From: Maritimibacter alkaliphilus HTCC2654
GTDB lineage: Bacteria > Pseudomonadota > Alphaproteobacteria > Rhodobacterales > Rhodobacteraceae
DNA length: 64,000 nucleotides
Direction: 5' to 3'
NCBI RefSeq assembly: GCF_000152805.1
Contig: NZ_CH902581.1
Location: 1 to 64,000 of the forward strand
Part shown: piece after piece, positions 31,557 through 40,687 of the stretch
How positions within the stretch are numbered: position 1 is the first letter of the stretch
Layout of the letters: the number at the start of each line of letters is the position of its first letter
The notes under the pieces: generated by a model
The model's database searches: none
Seen by the model: only the letters and a program-made list of their open reading frames with translations
What the model was told of the DNA's origin: nothing
Translations under genes and position numbers: made by a program

Positions 31557-34500
31557 ATGACCCATCTTGCCCCTGTTGCGCAGGCGTCCTTGCCTGCGCC
31601 CCTTGTTCCGTTGGCAGCAAGTCCTGCCCCTGCGATCGTTGCTGTTGCCGAAGCGCTGCAGCCCGATCTGGCGCAAGGGCTTCAGATCGACGCGCTGCGC
31701 CTGCGCCGCGAGATGGAACATGCCTTTGGCGGTTCCGATGCGACCGGTGCTTGGGACTGGAAGCTCGCCTATGAGGCGGGCGAGGTGGCGCTGATCCTCT
31801 TTCTGCGAAAGTTCGGTCGGGCGCTGCTTGCGCGTGCCGGCTCGCCTGCGGCGCTCTTGCCGATCCTTGCCAAGGTGGCAGGCCTCTTGCCCACGCACAC
31901 CCGGCGGTCGGAAGAGATGGAGCGCTTTCAGCAATTCAGCACGCCGCTGCCCATGGGCCTTGCGGCTCTGGCAGCCGCGCAGATCACGCCCCGTGATCTT
32001 GTCCTAGAGCCGTCTGCCGGGACCGGGCTTCTGGCGATCCTCGCCGAGATCGCCGGCGGCACTCTGGCTCTGAACGAGTTGGCGGACACCCGCGCCGACC
32101 TTCTTCGCTTGCTGTTCCCGGGCCGACCGGTCACGGGGTTTGATGCCGCGCAGATCGATGATCATCTCGATGCCTCCTCAAGCCCGAGCGTCATTCTGAT
32201 GAACCCGCCCTTCTCGGCCCAAGCCAATGTCGATGGTCGGTCGACCGAGGCGACGGCCCGACATCTGCGCTCGGCCCTCGCACGGCTGGCGCCCGGCGGG
32301 CGGCTCGTTGCCATCACGGGTGCCGGTTTCGCGCCGGACGCGCCGGCCTCGGCCGAGACCTTCGACCGTCTGACCGAGACGGCCCATCTCGTCTTCACCG
32401 GCGCGGTGTCGGGCGCCGCTTTCGCCAAACACGGCACCAGCTTCGAGACGCGGATTTCTGTCTTTGACAAATGCCGCGGCGGCGAGCCGGGCGGCATCAC
32501 CGCAGACCTGCGCCAACCCACATCCCCGGACGTGGCACATCTGATGTCCCGGGTCACTGCCGAGGTTCCGCCGCGCCTCAAGTGGGATCCGACTCCTGCT
32601 GCGGGGCAGGGCCATTCTTCCCCCCTTCCGGGAAATTCTCACCTCACCATCCGCAAACCCGCCAGCCGATCACACGCGACCTCTGCAGCTCAACCGGCGA
32701 AACCAGACACGCCGATCGAGGCCGAGGACCTAAACTACGCACTTCGCGACGCCGCCGAGGACGAAGACGCGACACGGCTGTCCGACGCGATCTACGAGAC
32801 CTTCCGTCTGCAGGCTATCGACATCCCAGACGCCGCATCGCACCCGACCAAGCTTGTGCAATCGGCGGCCATGGCCTCTGTCGCACCTCCGAAACCCTCC
32901 TATCGCCCCAAGCTTCCGGCGACCATCCTGCGCGACGGCATGCTCTCCGACGCGCAACTCGAGACCGTCATCTACGCAGGGGAGGCGCATGGCGCGCATC
33001 TCTCTGGGTCTTGGACCGTCGATGAGACCGGAGACGTGGTCTCCGCAGCACCAGACGATGCGGCTGACGCCGTCCGTTTCCGCCGGGGCTTCTTCCTTGG
33101 CGATGGGACCGGGGCCGGCAAGGGCCGTCAGTCGGCCGGGATCCTGCTCGACAACTGGGCCCGAGGAAGACGCAAGGCGCTCTGGATCTCGAAGAGTGAC
33201 AAACTCCTAGAGGATGCACAGCGCGACTGGTCGGCGCTTGGCCAGGAGCGGCTTCTGGTGACGCCGCTGTCGCGTTTCGCACAAGGCCGCGACATCCCGC
33301 TGACCGAGGGAATCCTCTTCACCACCTATGCGACGCTGCGCTCGGAAGAACGGGGTGCCAAGAAATCCCGCGTCGACCAGATCGTCGACTGGCTCGGGGC
33401 GGATTTCGACGGGGTGATCCTCTTCGACGAAAGCCATGCCATGGCAAATGCTGCCGGAGGCAAAGGCGAACGGGGCGATACCATGGCCTCGCAGCAGGGC
33501 AGGGCGGGCCTGCGCCTGCAGCACAAACTTCCGAATGCCCGCGTGGTCTATGTCTCGGCCACGGGCGCAACGACGGTCCACAACCTCGCTTATGCTCAGC
33601 GTCTCGGTCTCTGGGGCGGGGAGGATTTCCCGTTCGCAACCCGCGCCGAGTTTGTGGAAGCCATCGAGGCTGGCGGTGTCGCGGCGATGGAGGTTCTGGC
33701 CCGCGATCTTCGGGCGCTCGGCCTCTACACGGCGCGCTCGCTGTCCTATGACGGTGTCGAATACGAGATGCTGGAACACGCGCTCAGCCCCGAGCAGCGC
33801 GGCATCTACGATGCCTATGCCGGGGCCTTCGCCATCATCCACAACAACCTGACCGCGGCGCTGGAGGCGGCGAACATTTCCGGCGCGGCCGACGGGCCGA
33901 GCGGTTCGGGCACGCTGAACCGCCAGGCCAAATCCGCCGCGCGGTCAGCTTTCGAGTCCGCCAAACAGCGGTTCTTCGGTCACCTGCTCACTTCGATGAA
34001 GACGCCGACCCTCATTGCCAGCATCGAGGCCGATCTAGATGCGGGTCATGCGGCGGTCATCCAGATTGTCTCGACCGGTGAGGCGCTGATGGAACGCCGC
34101 CTGTCGGAGATCCCGACTGACGAATGGAACGATATCCGCTGTGACATCACGCCCAGGGAATATGTTCTGGACTACCTCGCCCATTCCTTCCCTGTGCAGC
34201 TCTACGAGCCTTTCACCGACAGCGAGGGCAACCTCTCGTCGCGCCCCGTCACGCGCGACGGCCAACCGGTGGAGTGCCGCGAAGCCGTCCGGCGTCGTGA
34301 CGCGCTGATCGAGAAACTGGCTTCGCTTCCGCCCGTGCCGGGTGCACTCGACCAGATCGTCCAGCGCTTCGGCACCGATCTCGTGGCCGAAGTGACAGGG
34401 CGCGCGCGGCGCATCGTGTGGAAGGGCGAAGGGCATTCGGCACGGCTCGTGGTGGAGAACCGGGCTGGAGCCGCGAACCTCGCGGAAACCCAAGCCTTCA

Positions 34501-35951
34501 TGGATGACGAAAAGCGGATCCTGATCTTCTCGGATGCCGGCGGCACCGGGCGCAGCTATCACGCCGATCTCGGGGCCAAGAACCAGCGCTTGCGGGTCCA
34601 CTACCTCTTAGAACCCGGCTGGAAGGCAGACGCGGCGATTCAGGGCCTCGGACGCACCAACCGAACCAACCAGGCGCAGCCGCCGCTGTTCCGGCCGGTG
34701 GCCACCGATGTCAAAGCGGAGAAGCGGTTCCTGTCGACCATTGCGCGACGTCTCGACACGCTTGGCGCGATCACGCGCGGTCAGCGGCAGACCGGCGGGC
34801 AAGGGCTGTTCCGCCCGGAGGATAACCTCGAGTCGCCCTACGCCCGCGACGCCCTGCGCCAGCTTTACCGCCGCATCTTTCGCGGCGATCTGGCCGGATG
34901 TTCGCTCGGGGCTTTCGAGGATGCGACCGGGCTCAGCCTGACCGATGATAACGGGCTCAAGGATGACCTGCCGCCGATCACGACCTTCCTCAATCGCCTG
35001 CTGGCGCTGACGATCGACATGCAGGCCGTGCTGTTCGCGGGTTTCGAAGAACTCCTCGACCAGCGGATCGAGGGCGCCATCGCCGCCGGGATCTACGACC
35101 TCGGGCTCGAGACACTCCGTGCTGAGAGCTTCCGGGTGACCGACGCACGCGTCATCTACACCCATCCCGGCTCCGGCGCAGAAACCCAGCTGCTGACCAT
35201 CGCGGAAAAGCGCCGCAACACGCCTACCTCGCTGGCCGATGCGCTCGACTGGCTGGATGACCCGCAGGCGCGGCTTCTGGTCAACAGCCGCTCGGGCCGG
35301 GCTGCCGTGCAGGTTCCCGCCACCAGTCACATGCTGGACGATGGGACCATCGAGCCGCGCCTGCGCCTGATCCGCCCGCTTGATGCCAGCACTGTCCCGG
35401 CAAAGATCATGGAGGACACCCACTGGCTCGAGGCCGACCGTGCAGCCTTCTCCGCCGCCTGGACCGGGGAACTTGCCGAGGTGCCGGAGTTCTCCGAAGC
35501 CACGCTGCACATCGTCGCAGGTCTGCTGCTGCCGATCTGGAAGCAGCTCCCCCAGGATGAAACCCGCGTCTACCGCCTGCAGACCGATGACGGGCAGCGC
35601 ATCATCGGCCGCCGCGTCTCGCCTGCCTGGGTCGCGACCACGCTGGCCGCCGATGCGCCCAAGCTCTCGGCCGCGCAGGTCCATGCACTGGTTCTCGAAG
35701 GCAAGACCGTGGTGCGGCTCGCCGAGGGTATGGAATTGCACCGATCCCGTGTCATGGGCGTGAACCGGATCGAACTCTCGGGCTTCTCGGAGGCAGCCAA
35801 GGATCGGCTCAAGGCCGATGGCTTCTTCTCGGAGATCATCAGTTGGAAGCTTCGGCTGTTCTGCCCGACCGACGCCGATGGCGTCGCGATACTGGATCGT
35901 CTGCTTGCACGTTGTCCTGTCGCGAGGCTACATGATCGCGGAGGTTGTTGA
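31557..35951 (+). CDS. Methyltransferase and strawberry-notch-type helicase fusion
   Basis: 1464 residues. N-terminal third: a class I SAM-dependent methyltransferase with VLEPSAGTGLLAILA (about residue 145) and the NPPF motif (about 216) of adenine-N6 or related enzymes. Middle: an SF2 helicase with Walker A GDGTGAGKGRQ (about 514), LFDESHAMAN (about 622) and VSATGATTV. C-terminal part: the strawberry-notch helicase C domain with FSDAGGTGRSYHADLGAKNQRLRVHYLLEP and GLGRTNRTNQ (about 1031). Such giant proteins are common on plasmids and phages of alphaproteobacteria; anti-restriction or DNA-entry roles have been guessed, not shown to my knowledge. The next gene starts 3 bases after its stop. 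Confidence 0.88.
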   Translation: MTHLAPVAQASLPAPLVPLAASPAPAIVAVAEALQPDLAQGLQIDALRLRREMEHAFGGSDATGAWDWKLAYEAGEVALILFLRKFGRALLARAGSPAALLPILAKVAGLLPTHTRRSEEMERFQQFSTPLPMGLAALAAAQITPRDLVLEPSAGTGLLAILAEIAGGTLALNELADTRADLLRLLFPGRPVTGFDAAQIDDHLDASSSPSVILMNPPFSAQANVDGRSTEATARHLRSALARLAPGGRLVAITGAGFAPDAPASAETFDRLTETAHLVFTGAVSGAAFAKHGTSFETRISVFDKCRGGEPGGITADLRQPTSPDVAHLMSRVTAEVPPRLKWDPTPAAGQGHSSPLPGNSHLTIRKPASRSHATSAAQPAKPDTPIEAEDLNYALRDAAEDEDATRLSDAIYETFRLQAIDIPDAASHPTKLVQSAAMASVAPPKPSYRPKLPATILRDGMLSDAQLETVIYAGEAHGAHLSGSWTVDETGDVVSAAPDDAADAVRFRRGFFLGDGTGAGKGRQSAGILLDNWARGRRKALWISKSDKLLEDAQRDWSALGQERLLVTPLSRFAQGRDIPLTEGILFTTYATLRSEERGAKKSRVDQIVDWLGADFDGVILFDESHAMANAAGGKGERGDTMASQQGRAGLRLQHKLPNARVVYVSATGATTVHNLAYAQRLGLWGGEDFPFATRAEFVEAIEAGGVAAMEVLARDLRALGLYTARSLSYDGVEYEMLEHALSPEQRGIYDAYAGAFAIIHNNLTAALEAANISGAADGPSGSGTLNRQAKSAARSAFESAKQRFFGHLLTSMKTPTLIASIEADLDAGHAAVIQIVSTGEALMERRLSEIPTDEWNDIRCDITPREYVLDYLAHSFPVQLYEPFTDSEGNLSSRPVTRDGQPVECREAVRRRDALIEKLASLPPVPGALDQIVQRFGTDLVAEVTGRARRIVWKGEGHSARLVVENRAGAANLAETQAFMDDEKRILIFSDAGGTGRSYHADLGAKNQRLRVHYLLEPGWKADAAIQGLGRTNRTNQAQPPLFRPVATDVKAEKRFLSTIARRLDTLGAITRGQRQTGGQGLFRPEDNLESPYARDALRQLYRRIFRGDLAGCSLGAFEDATGLSLTDDNGLKDDLPPITTFLNRLLALTIDMQAVLFAGFEELLDQRIEGAIAAGIYDLGLETLRAESFRVTDARVIYTHPGSGAETQLLTIAEKRRNTPTSLADALDWLDDPQARLLVNSRSGRAAVQVPATSHMLDDGTIEPRLRLIRPLDASTVPAKIMEDTHWLEADRAAFSAAWTGELAEVPEFSEATLHIVAGLLLPIWKQLPQDETRVYRLQTDDGQRIIGRRVSPAWVATTLAADAPKLSAAQVHALVLEGKTVVRLAEGMELHRSRVMGVNRIELSGFSEAAKDRLKADGFFSEIISWKLRLFCPTDADGVAILDRLLARCPVARLHDRGGC

Positions 35952-35954
35952 CCC

Positions 35955-36986
35955 ATGTATTCCGAGACCGAAGACCTCGTGCGCGATCTGGCAGAAAATG
36001 CCGAAGGCGTCTGTCGTGCCTACTTGTCCAAGGGGAGGCGGGAAGGATCCTACTGGATCGTCGGCGATCTGCAGAACCACCCCGGCCGGTCGCTCTTCGT
36101 GCGGTTGACGGGCCCTGCGTCGGGACCAGGGGCAGCGGGCAAGTTTACGGATGGGGCCACAGGCGAGCATGGCGATCTCCTGGACATCATCCGCGCCCGG
36201 ACGGGGATCACGCGCTTCCCCGACCTTCTCGCCGAGGCCCGAGCGCATCTTGGCCGTCCGCAGCCGGTCGTCCCGGATAGGCAAGAGCCGAGGAAGGCCA
36301 AGTCACCCGGTGGCACTCCTGCGGCGGCGGCGCGCTTGTTTGCTGCCTCGAACCCGATCACAGGCACGCTTGCTGAGACCTACCTCCGTTCCCGAGGCAT
36401 CACCCAATTCGGGGCGAAGGGCGCCTTACGCTTCCACCCGAAGTGCTGGCATCGGGAAGAGGGGCAGACCCGGAGCATCCCCAGACCGGCGATGATCGCG
36501 GCGGTTACCGATGGGGCAGGGGCCGTCCAGGGCGTGCATCGCACCTGGCTGGCGCGTGACGGACAGGGGAAGGCGGCAGTGAATCCAAAGCGTCGGGCTA
36601 TGGGTCACCTCCTCGGCAATGCCGTCAGGCTGACCTCGCAGGATGACATCCTCGTCGTCGGCGAAGGCATCGAGACCATGCTGTCCCTGTCCGAGGCGGC
36701 CCCCGGCCTTCCCGTCTGGGCGGCGCTCTCTTCGGGTCACCTCGGGGCCGTTCGCCTGCCGGAAGGGTTGCAGCGCCTTTACGTTGCGATCGATCGCGAT
36801 CCTGCCGGGCAGCGCGCGGCAGAGAAGTTGAGCGCCAGAGCCTCCGAGCTCGGGGTACCCGTGCGGGTGCTGGGACCGCGGCTCGGGGATTTCAACGATG
36901 ATCTTCGGGCGAACGGCAAGGACGCGCTGCGCCAGCATCTGGCAGGTCAGATCGGGCCAGAGGATCGGCATCGCCTATTGGGCTGA
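35955..36986 (+). CDS. Toprim-domain primase-like protein
   Basis: 343 residues. The N-terminal region (LAENAEGVCRAYLSKGRREGSYWIVGDL) resembles the zinc-less DNA-primase-like part of DUF7146 proteins. The C-terminal Toprim domain has VVGEGIETMLSLSEAAP (catalytic glutamate) and YVAIDRDPAGQRAAEKL (D-x-D), as in plasmid primase/helicase proteins. The gene starts 3 bases after the methyltransferase-helicase gene, so the two are one unit and may act together on entering or replicating plasmid DNA. Confidence 0.85.
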   Translation: MYSETEDLVRDLAENAEGVCRAYLSKGRREGSYWIVGDLQNHPGRSLFVRLTGPASGPGAAGKFTDGATGEHGDLLDIIRARTGITRFPDLLAEARAHLGRPQPVVPDRQEPRKAKSPGGTPAAAARLFAASNPITGTLAETYLRSRGITQFGAKGALRFHPKCWHREEGQTRSIPRPAMIAAVTDGAGAVQGVHRTWLARDGQGKAAVNPKRRAMGHLLGNAVRLTSQDDILVVGEGIETMLSLSEAAPGLPVWAALSSGHLGAVRLPEGLQRLYVAIDRDPAGQRAAEKLSARASELGVPVRVLGPRLGDFNDDLRANGKDALRQHLAGQIGPEDRHRLLG

Positions 36987-37149
36987 GCTGCATCCCGCAG
37001 GGGGAAGTCTGGGAGTGCGGGGCAGGGGGCAGCATCCCAGTCGTGGCTCTGGATCATCGTCCTCACCCCATCCCGGGCCTTGCGCATACACCCGTCACCC
37101 GAGCGGCCTTCAAGAGATGGGCAGGCCGTCAAAGCGGTTGCCCCTGCAA

Positions 37150-37224
37150 GGTCGGCAGGGAACCTATTTCCGCCGGCGGCAGAGCCGCCTTTGCATCGCG
37201 AGACAAATAGCTTCCCTGCCGACC
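37150..37224. repeat. 75-base near-perfect inverted repeat
   Basis: GGTCGGCAGGGAACCTATTT (37150-37169) is inverted at 37205-37224 with one mismatch in 20. The 35-base centre has its own hairpin, GGCGGC-AGA-GCCGCC. It could be a small non-autonomous mobile element, an RNA structure in the next gene's leader, or a protein site. Confidence 0.7.
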
Positions 37225-37243
37225 CTCCTCCACGCTGTTCCGG

Positions 37244-37323
37244 CCCCGGTGAAGCCGGGGTGAAGGGGCAACCGCCCCGACGGCTCGGGTCTGCCCATGA
37301 AGGCCGCGCGGGATGACGCGCGG
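37244..37323 (+). other. Three consecutive hairpins before the SLOG gene
   Basis: CCCCGG/CCGGGG (37244-37260), GGGGC/GCCCC (37265-37278) and CCGCGCG/CGCGCGG (37304-37323) follow the large inverted repeat at 37150-37224. Together they fill most of the 365-base gap between the Toprim gene and the SLOG gene, ending 28 bases before the start codon. This looks like a structured leader RNA. Confidence 0.5.
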
Positions 37324-37351
37324 ACACGGCAAAACCCGGAGGCAAGAACCG

Positions 37352-38284
37352 ATGACGATCCACACCCACGACGACGCGTATGAACCCGCCCACACCGCAT
37401 CCCAGACCGCCCATGCGCTCGACGAGCTGCAGCTCTATGGCTACCGCCCCTTCGACGAGCCCGATCCGCGCCCGATGCCGGATGGGCAGCGCCTCGCGGT
37501 CGCCGTCGCCGACATCTTCGACGCCCTCGTCGCGACCCTGGAAGACACCCGCATGGAACCCGACCTCGAAGAGGTGCTCTGGGGCCAGGTCAACCTGTTC
37601 CACCGCGCCACGGCCCGGATCGAACGGTCGCTCGATGAGAACGAACAGGCGCAGCGCCGCCTCCAGCGCGAGCAGGACGGCTCCGAGGTGAAATCCGTCG
37701 AACTCGAGCGCCTGACGGCTGAAGGCCTGACCCTCGTCGAACGGCGCAACTGCATGGACATGATGCGCGATCACGCCGCGACCGAGTTCGTCCATCATAC
37801 GGGATCGGCCTGGCGCCCCCGCACCGGCTCGATGGTGAACCGCCAGCACATGACCGCAGCCCTGATCGACAGCCGCGATTTCCTGGCCGCCAAGCGCCGC
37901 GCCGAGACCGAGGTAATGCTTCCCGCAGGCCCCAAGGTCGCCCTCACCGGCGGGACCGATTTCAACGATCACCGCCTGATCTGGGGCAAGCTCGACCAGG
38001 TCCGGACCAAATATCCCGACATGGTTCTTCTGCATGGGGGCAGCCCCAAAGGCGCCGAACTCATCGCCGCCAAATGGGCCGAGGCCCGGGGCGTGACGCA
38101 GGTTGCCTTCAAGCCTGACTGGACCAAGCACGCCAAGGCCGCGCCCTTCAAGCGCAACGACGCGATGCTCGATGTGCTCCCGGTCGGGGTTCTCGTCTTC
38201 CCCGGAACCGGTATCCAGGAAAACCTCGCCGACAAGGCCAAGAAGCTCTGCATCCCGGTCATGAAGTTCGAGAAGGGGGCGTGA
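37352..38284 (+). CDS. DUF2493 / SLOG-family (YspA-type) protein
   Basis: 310 residues from the ATG of MTIHTHDDAY, with GGAGG upstream. The N-terminal 180 residues are helical. The C-terminal part is a Rossmann-like SLOG domain: PKVALTGGTDFNDHRLIWGKLDQV, MVLLHGGSPKGAELIAAKWAEARGV and AFKPDWTKHAKAAPFKRND, as in DUF2493. SLOG domains bind nucleotides or their derivatives. The family is a standard part of large plasmids of this group; a signalling or nucleotide-processing role is inferred. The leader is strongly structured. Confidence 0.82.
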   Translation: MTIHTHDDAYEPAHTASQTAHALDELQLYGYRPFDEPDPRPMPDGQRLAVAVADIFDALVATLEDTRMEPDLEEVLWGQVNLFHRATARIERSLDENEQAQRRLQREQDGSEVKSVELERLTAEGLTLVERRNCMDMMRDHAATEFVHHTGSAWRPRTGSMVNRQHMTAALIDSRDFLAAKRRAETEVMLPAGPKVALTGGTDFNDHRLIWGKLDQVRTKYPDMVLLHGGSPKGAELIAAKWAEARGVTQVAFKPDWTKHAKAAPFKRNDAMLDVLPVGVLVFPGTGIQENLADKAKKLCIPVMKFEKGA

Positions 38285-38368
38285 GCCCCCGACTTCAATC
38301 CGGGACAGAACATTGTGGAAACGTCAAACAGCGCTTGATATTGTGGTCTGGAGAGAGGCGCCAACAAC

Positions 38369-38641
38369 ATGTTCGACATATCGCAGCAAATGGAAGTGTT
38401 CCCGACAACGGTCGATCTCAAGCGGGTCGACCCGTCTCTCAACATGCGGCGCTTCTATCGAATGAGCGTTCAGCCGGACCTGTTTGGCGGCGCAGGCCTT
38501 GTGCGGGAATGGGGCCGTATCGGGTTTCGAGGGCAGATGCTAATCGAACAACATGAGGACGAGGGCAGGGCGGTCAACGCTTTGATGAAGCTGTCGGCGA
38601 CGAAGAAGCGGCGTGGGTACCAGTCGTCATCCAAGATGTGA
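38369..38641 (+). CDS. WGR-domain protein
   Basis: 90 residues, almost entirely one WGR domain: RRFYRMSVQPDLFGGAGLVREWGRIGFRGQ, with the W-G-R motif, then EDEGRAVNALMKLSATKKRRGY. WGR domains bind nucleic acid ends in PARPs and occur alone on plasmids. GGAGAGAGGCGCC lies just upstream, a short match to the GAGAG leaders. Its partner is unknown. Confidence 0.83.
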   Translation: MFDISQQMEVFPTTVDLKRVDPSLNMRRFYRMSVQPDLFGGAGLVREWGRIGFRGQMLIEQHEDEGRAVNALMKLSATKKRRGYQSSSKM

Positions 38642-38828
38642 TCCGCCCACCAGAAGACCCCTTTCTGATTGCTCCAGCCCTTGCCGTTCGATGTGCCTAG
38701 CTTCGGTTCTTGGAAAGTCCGGTGAGCGTAAAGTCACTTTTTCTTGCCGGACTGACCGCAATCGATTCAAATGACAGATACAAGATATAGGTAGCCTCGC
38801 ATTCAGCTATCACACATTTGGAGGACGG

Positions 38829-40004
38829 ATGTCAGACGATTTCATTCCATTGTCAGTGCAGGGATTCTCAGCGGATGCGCTTGCGACGGACCTTCGGCGG
38901 GACGCAGATTCCCTCAACTTCCCTTTGCTTGGCCTCTTTGGAGAGGTCGGGAGCCTTCTCTCTGAAGTGAAGAAGAAGCAGAGAGACCCGATCTCCTATC
39001 GCGCCTACGCGGCTGCGGTTACAGAGGAACTCGGCGACGTACTTTGGTACTTCAACCTAGTTGCTGCGAGGGCGGAAATCTCGTTCGCAGATATTGTCAC
39101 CAACCTTGCCAGCGATAGCGAGAACTGGCTATCCGCAACGGGAGAGCCGCTCACCTTTGAGGCTTTGCAGCCGTCTGTACTGACCGCTGGACAGTCACCG
39201 TCGCCGGCTTTTGAAGCAACCCTCATCGAGTTGGCGGCTGCAACCGGGCTTCTTATGGCCGATCAATCGAACAACGAGCTCCAAAGGGATCGCCGACGTC
39301 TCGGACCCCGACTTGTCGCGATTCTCGAGATACTCATTCGCGCGGCCAATGAAGCGGGCGTCACACTGGAAGCTGCGGCCATCAAGAATCGAGCAAAGAC
39401 GACAGACCGATGGCCCATCCAGAAGGCATACCCGCCCTTCTTCGATGCGGACTTGCCCCCGGAAGAACAGCTGCCCAGAAACCTCAAGATCAACATCTTT
39501 GAACGGGAGGTTGGTGGCAAGCGCTACGTCTTCCAGACCTGCAACGGCCTCAACATCGGGGATCGACTGACGGACAACGCCATGACACCGGATGACTACA
39601 GGTTCCATGATGTCTTCCATTATGCCTACGTCGCTATCCTTGGCTGGTCGCCGGTCACTCGTTCCCTTTTTCGGTTGAAACGCAAGAGTCGGCCAAAGAT
39701 CGACGAGGCCCAAGACGGAGCCCGCGCCGCATTGATCGAGGAGGGGATCGCGACTTGGATTTTCGGACAGGCCATGGAGATGGATTTCTTTCAAGACCTG
39801 AAGGCCGGGGAGTTGCCGTTCGACCTATTGAAGCAGGTCAGACAGTTCGTTCGCGGCTACGAAGCCGAGAACTGTCCGACCTGGCTGTGGGAAGAGGCCA
39901 TCCTGCAAGGATACGCAGCATTTCGCTATCTGCGCGAACATCGCCGTGGAACTGTTATCCTAGATGCCGTAGAGCGGCGGCTAAACATCGAGCCGTTGAC
40001 ATGA
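38829..40004 (+). CDS. MazG-like nucleotide pyrophosphohydrolase with a C-terminal extension
   Basis: 391 residues. Residues 30-85 carry the all-alpha NTP-pyrophosphatase pattern: LLGLFGEVGSLLSEVKKK (E-x-x-x-x-x-x-E) and TEELGDVLWYFNLVAARAEIS (E-E-x-x-D). These enzymes cut (d)NTPs to monophosphates and include dUTPases and MazG. The C-terminal half (about 200-391) holds YRFHDVFHYAYVAILGWSPV and LIEEGIATWIFGQAME, perhaps a second metal-dependent helical domain. It overlaps the following UDG-like gene by ATGA, so they are translated together. Substrate unknown. The 187-base gap before it contains no other gene. Confidence 0.72.
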   Translation: MSDDFIPLSVQGFSADALATDLRRDADSLNFPLLGLFGEVGSLLSEVKKKQRDPISYRAYAAAVTEELGDVLWYFNLVAARAEISFADIVTNLASDSENWLSATGEPLTFEALQPSVLTAGQSPSPAFEATLIELAAATGLLMADQSNNELQRDRRRLGPRLVAILEILIRAANEAGVTLEAAAIKNRAKTTDRWPIQKAYPPFFDADLPPEEQLPRNLKINIFEREVGGKRYVFQTCNGLNIGDRLTDNAMTPDDYRFHDVFHYAYVAILGWSPVTRSLFRLKRKSRPKIDEAQDGARAALIEEGIATWIFGQAMEMDFFQDLKAGELPFDLLKQVRQFVRGYEAENCPTWLWEEAILQGYAAFRYLREHRRGTVILDAVERRLNIEPLT

Positions 40005-40687
40005 ACACTCCAGAATCCTTTGTCGAAGAACTTGCCGCTGTAGATTTGGTGAACACCTTTAATCCATACAGCGACATCTGCCCCATTCACGATACCCTCG
40101 ATGCTGCACGTGCTCGACGCGAGAACCTGAAGCGGTGTCTTGAGGCCGCAATGAATGCCCGTGCTGATACTATCTGGATAGCAAGGGACCTCGGGTACCG
40201 GGGGGGACGGCGCACCGGAGTACCCTTGACCGACGAAGCACATCTCACGGAAGCTGAACATCTGTTTGGTGGAATAACCCTTGCTCGGGCCACGACAGGA
40301 CCGGCACTTGCCGAACGTACGGCGACAGTCACTTGGCAGCTTCTCTCGTCAATTGGCAGGCCAGTAATGCTGTGGAATGTGTTTCCGCTTCACCCACACG
40401 CGCCAGATGATCCCATGACCAACCGCTCACATCGAAAAACGGAGCGTTCGGCAACCTGGCCATTTCTGTTGGCACTCCTGGAGATGCTCCAACCTAAACG
40501 CTTGGTGGCAATCGGGCGTGATGCGGGAGAAGCTCTAGCAGATTTGGACCTTCCTGTCTCTCAAGTCCGCCATCCGAGCTATGGTGGGCAAAGCGAGTTC
40601 ATTGCTGGAATCGAGGCAATATACAATCTCACAAGTTCGGCCCGGCGACCGGAAACGGCAACTCTGCCTTTCGTTGAGTTTGCCTAG
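40001..40687 (+). CDS. Uracil-DNA glycosylase superfamily protein
   Basis: 228 residues. NTFNPYSD then RRENLKRCLEAAMNARADTIWIARDLGYRGGRRTG(V), LWNVFPLHPHAP, NRSHRKTERS, LVAIGRDAGEAL and VRHPSYGGQSEF form the pattern of a UDG-superfamily branch common in accessory regions. Members remove uracil or modified bases from DNA or bind it; which this one does is unknown. It is translationally coupled to the MazG-like gene, and its last 4 bases overlap the convergent thymidylate-synthase-like gene. Confidence 0.75.
   Translation: MNTPESFVEELAAVDLVNTFNPYSDICPIHDTLDAARARRENLKRCLEAAMNARADTIWIARDLGYRGGRRTGVPLTDEAHLTEAEHLFGGITLARATTGPALAERTATVTWQLLSSIGRPVMLWNVFPLHPHAPDDPMTNRSHRKTERSATWPFLLALLEMLQPKRLVAIGRDAGEALADLDLPVSQVRHPSYGGQSEFIAGIEAIYNLTSSARRPETATLPFVEFA

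Noticed and set aside
33207-33842. Leftward frames opposite the helicase gene
   Set aside because: Antisense to conserved helicase motifs; high-GC shadow.
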